A DNA stretch of 5,875 nucleotides. Source: an uncultured Synergistales bacterium. Lineage in GTDB: Bacteria > Synergistota > Synergistia > Synergistales > Aminobacteriaceae. This document shows positions 5,385 through 5,875 of this stretch, piece after piece (the stretch's first letter is position 1; the number at the start of each line of letters is the position of its first letter). Below the pieces are notes generated by a model. The model was given only the letters and a program-made list of their open reading frames with translations, searched no databases and was not told where the DNA came from. The DNA is taken from positions 1 through 5,875 of the forward strand of contig CALFXN010000391.1 of NCBI GenBank assembly GCA_937957815.1, written 5' to 3'. The position numbers and the translations under genes are program-made.

Positions 5385-5875
5385 ATGCTCAAGGCCGCCA
5401 CGCGGTCCACGCTCCACGAAGACATCCTCGCCCAGCTCTGCGGCGCCATCGAGCGCGGAGAGTGGACATCCGGCTCGCGATTGCCGAGCGAACAGTGTCT
5501 CGCCCTGCAGCTTGGCGTCAGCAGGAACTGCATCCGCGAGGTCATGAAGGTCCTGGCGAACCGACGCGTCGTCGAGTCGCGGCCGGGGCGCGGCACGTTT
5601 CTCGCGGAAAACGCGGGGGCGCTGCTGCAGGGCGCGCGGCAGCGGGAGTACATCTTCGGGAACGTCAACTTCAGTGAACTCATCGAGGTCCGCTGTCTCG
5701 TCGAAGGGCAGATCGCGTATTACGCGGCGGAGCGGGGGACGGACGAGGAGCTCGCGGAGCTCGAAATCCTGCTGACATCCGATATTCCGGACGTTGCGCG
5801 GGCGCATGTCCGCTTTCACGCGAGGCTGGCCCGCATCGCCCGCCACAGACTGCTCGAGCGGCTGCTCGATTCCAT
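5385..5875 (+). CDS. GntR/FadR-type transcriptional regulator, second of the tandem pair, cut by the window end
   Basis: The frame opens at ATG 5385, after GAAGGGAAGG, and stays open for 163 codons to the last base, so the C-terminal third lies outside the window. The winged helix-turn-helix covers about residues 8-75 (SRLPSEQCLA, LGVSRNCIREVMKVL, then the wing GRGTFL). The FCD domain begins near 90 with ELIEVRCLVEG. By hand count 98 of the first 130 residues are identical to the upstream regulator, starting at the second codon after Met, so this is a recent-looking duplicate. The substitutions include the recognition-helix neighbourhood only lightly (SRNCIREVMKVL is unchanged), which suggests related DNA targets. 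Changes at residues 24-28, 35-42 and 61-88 are greater. The FCD position normally Asp is His141, followed by the conserved His145, as in the first copy after a two-residue length difference. It has its own promoter and a candidate operator, so it is likely to be separately regulated. Its ligand is unknown. Confidence 0.92.
   Translation, partial: MLKAATRSTLHEDILAQLCGAIERGEWTSGSRLPSEQCLALQLGVSRNCIREVMKVLANRRVVESRPGRGTFLAENAGALLQGARQREYIFGNVNFSELIEVRCLVEGQIAYYAAERGTDEELAELEILLTSDIPDVARAHVRFHARLARIARHRLLERLLDS

Overview
The window is GC-rich bacterial DNA (by eye a little over 60% G+C) with strong G/C preference at third codon positions, AGGAGG-type ribosome binding sites and two recognisable sigma-70 promoters. 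A Sec signal peptide on a peptidase and a membrane chemoreceptor suggest a motile, amino-acid or peptide-using bacterium. A phylum such as Synergistota or a proteobacterial lineage would fit, but nothing in the sequence fixes the taxon and I do not claim one.

Layout, left to right. (1) Bases 1-471 (+) are the tail of an unrecognised protein with one membrane segment near its C-terminus. (2) Bases 621-2165 (+) encode an AbgB-like M20 family metallo-amidohydrolase with a signal peptide. (3) A G/C-rich hairpin at 2190-2228, flanked by A and T runs, probably ends transcription from both sides. (4) Bases 2260-4059 (-) encode a complete methyl-accepting chemotaxis protein, convergent with the peptidase. 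(5) An intergenic region (4060-4334) separates the divergent chemoreceptor gene and the first regulator and carries promoters for both. (6) Bases 4335-5036 (+) encode a GntR/FadR-type regulator, followed by a structured 3' UTR and a strong intrinsic terminator. (7) A 348-base intergenic stretch (5037-5384) ends in a second sigma-70 promoter and a perfect 10-bp inverted repeat. (8) Bases 5385-5875 (+) hold a second GntR/FadR-type regulator, cut by the window edge.

The two regulators are clear tandem paralogues: by hand count 98 of the first 130 residues are identical, ungapped. Their promoters also align, both being TTGACA with a 16-bp spacer, yet a terminator separates them, so they are independent transcription units. 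Both carry His where FCD-domain regulators usually have the metal-binding Asp.

The remaining genes are familiar families. I see no CRISPR array, RNA gene, insertion sequence or phage module. The points most worth following are the duplicated regulator with its diverged promoter/operator region, and the exported version of a normally cytoplasmic aminoacyl-aminobenzoate hydrolase family. I found no convincing new multi-gene system.
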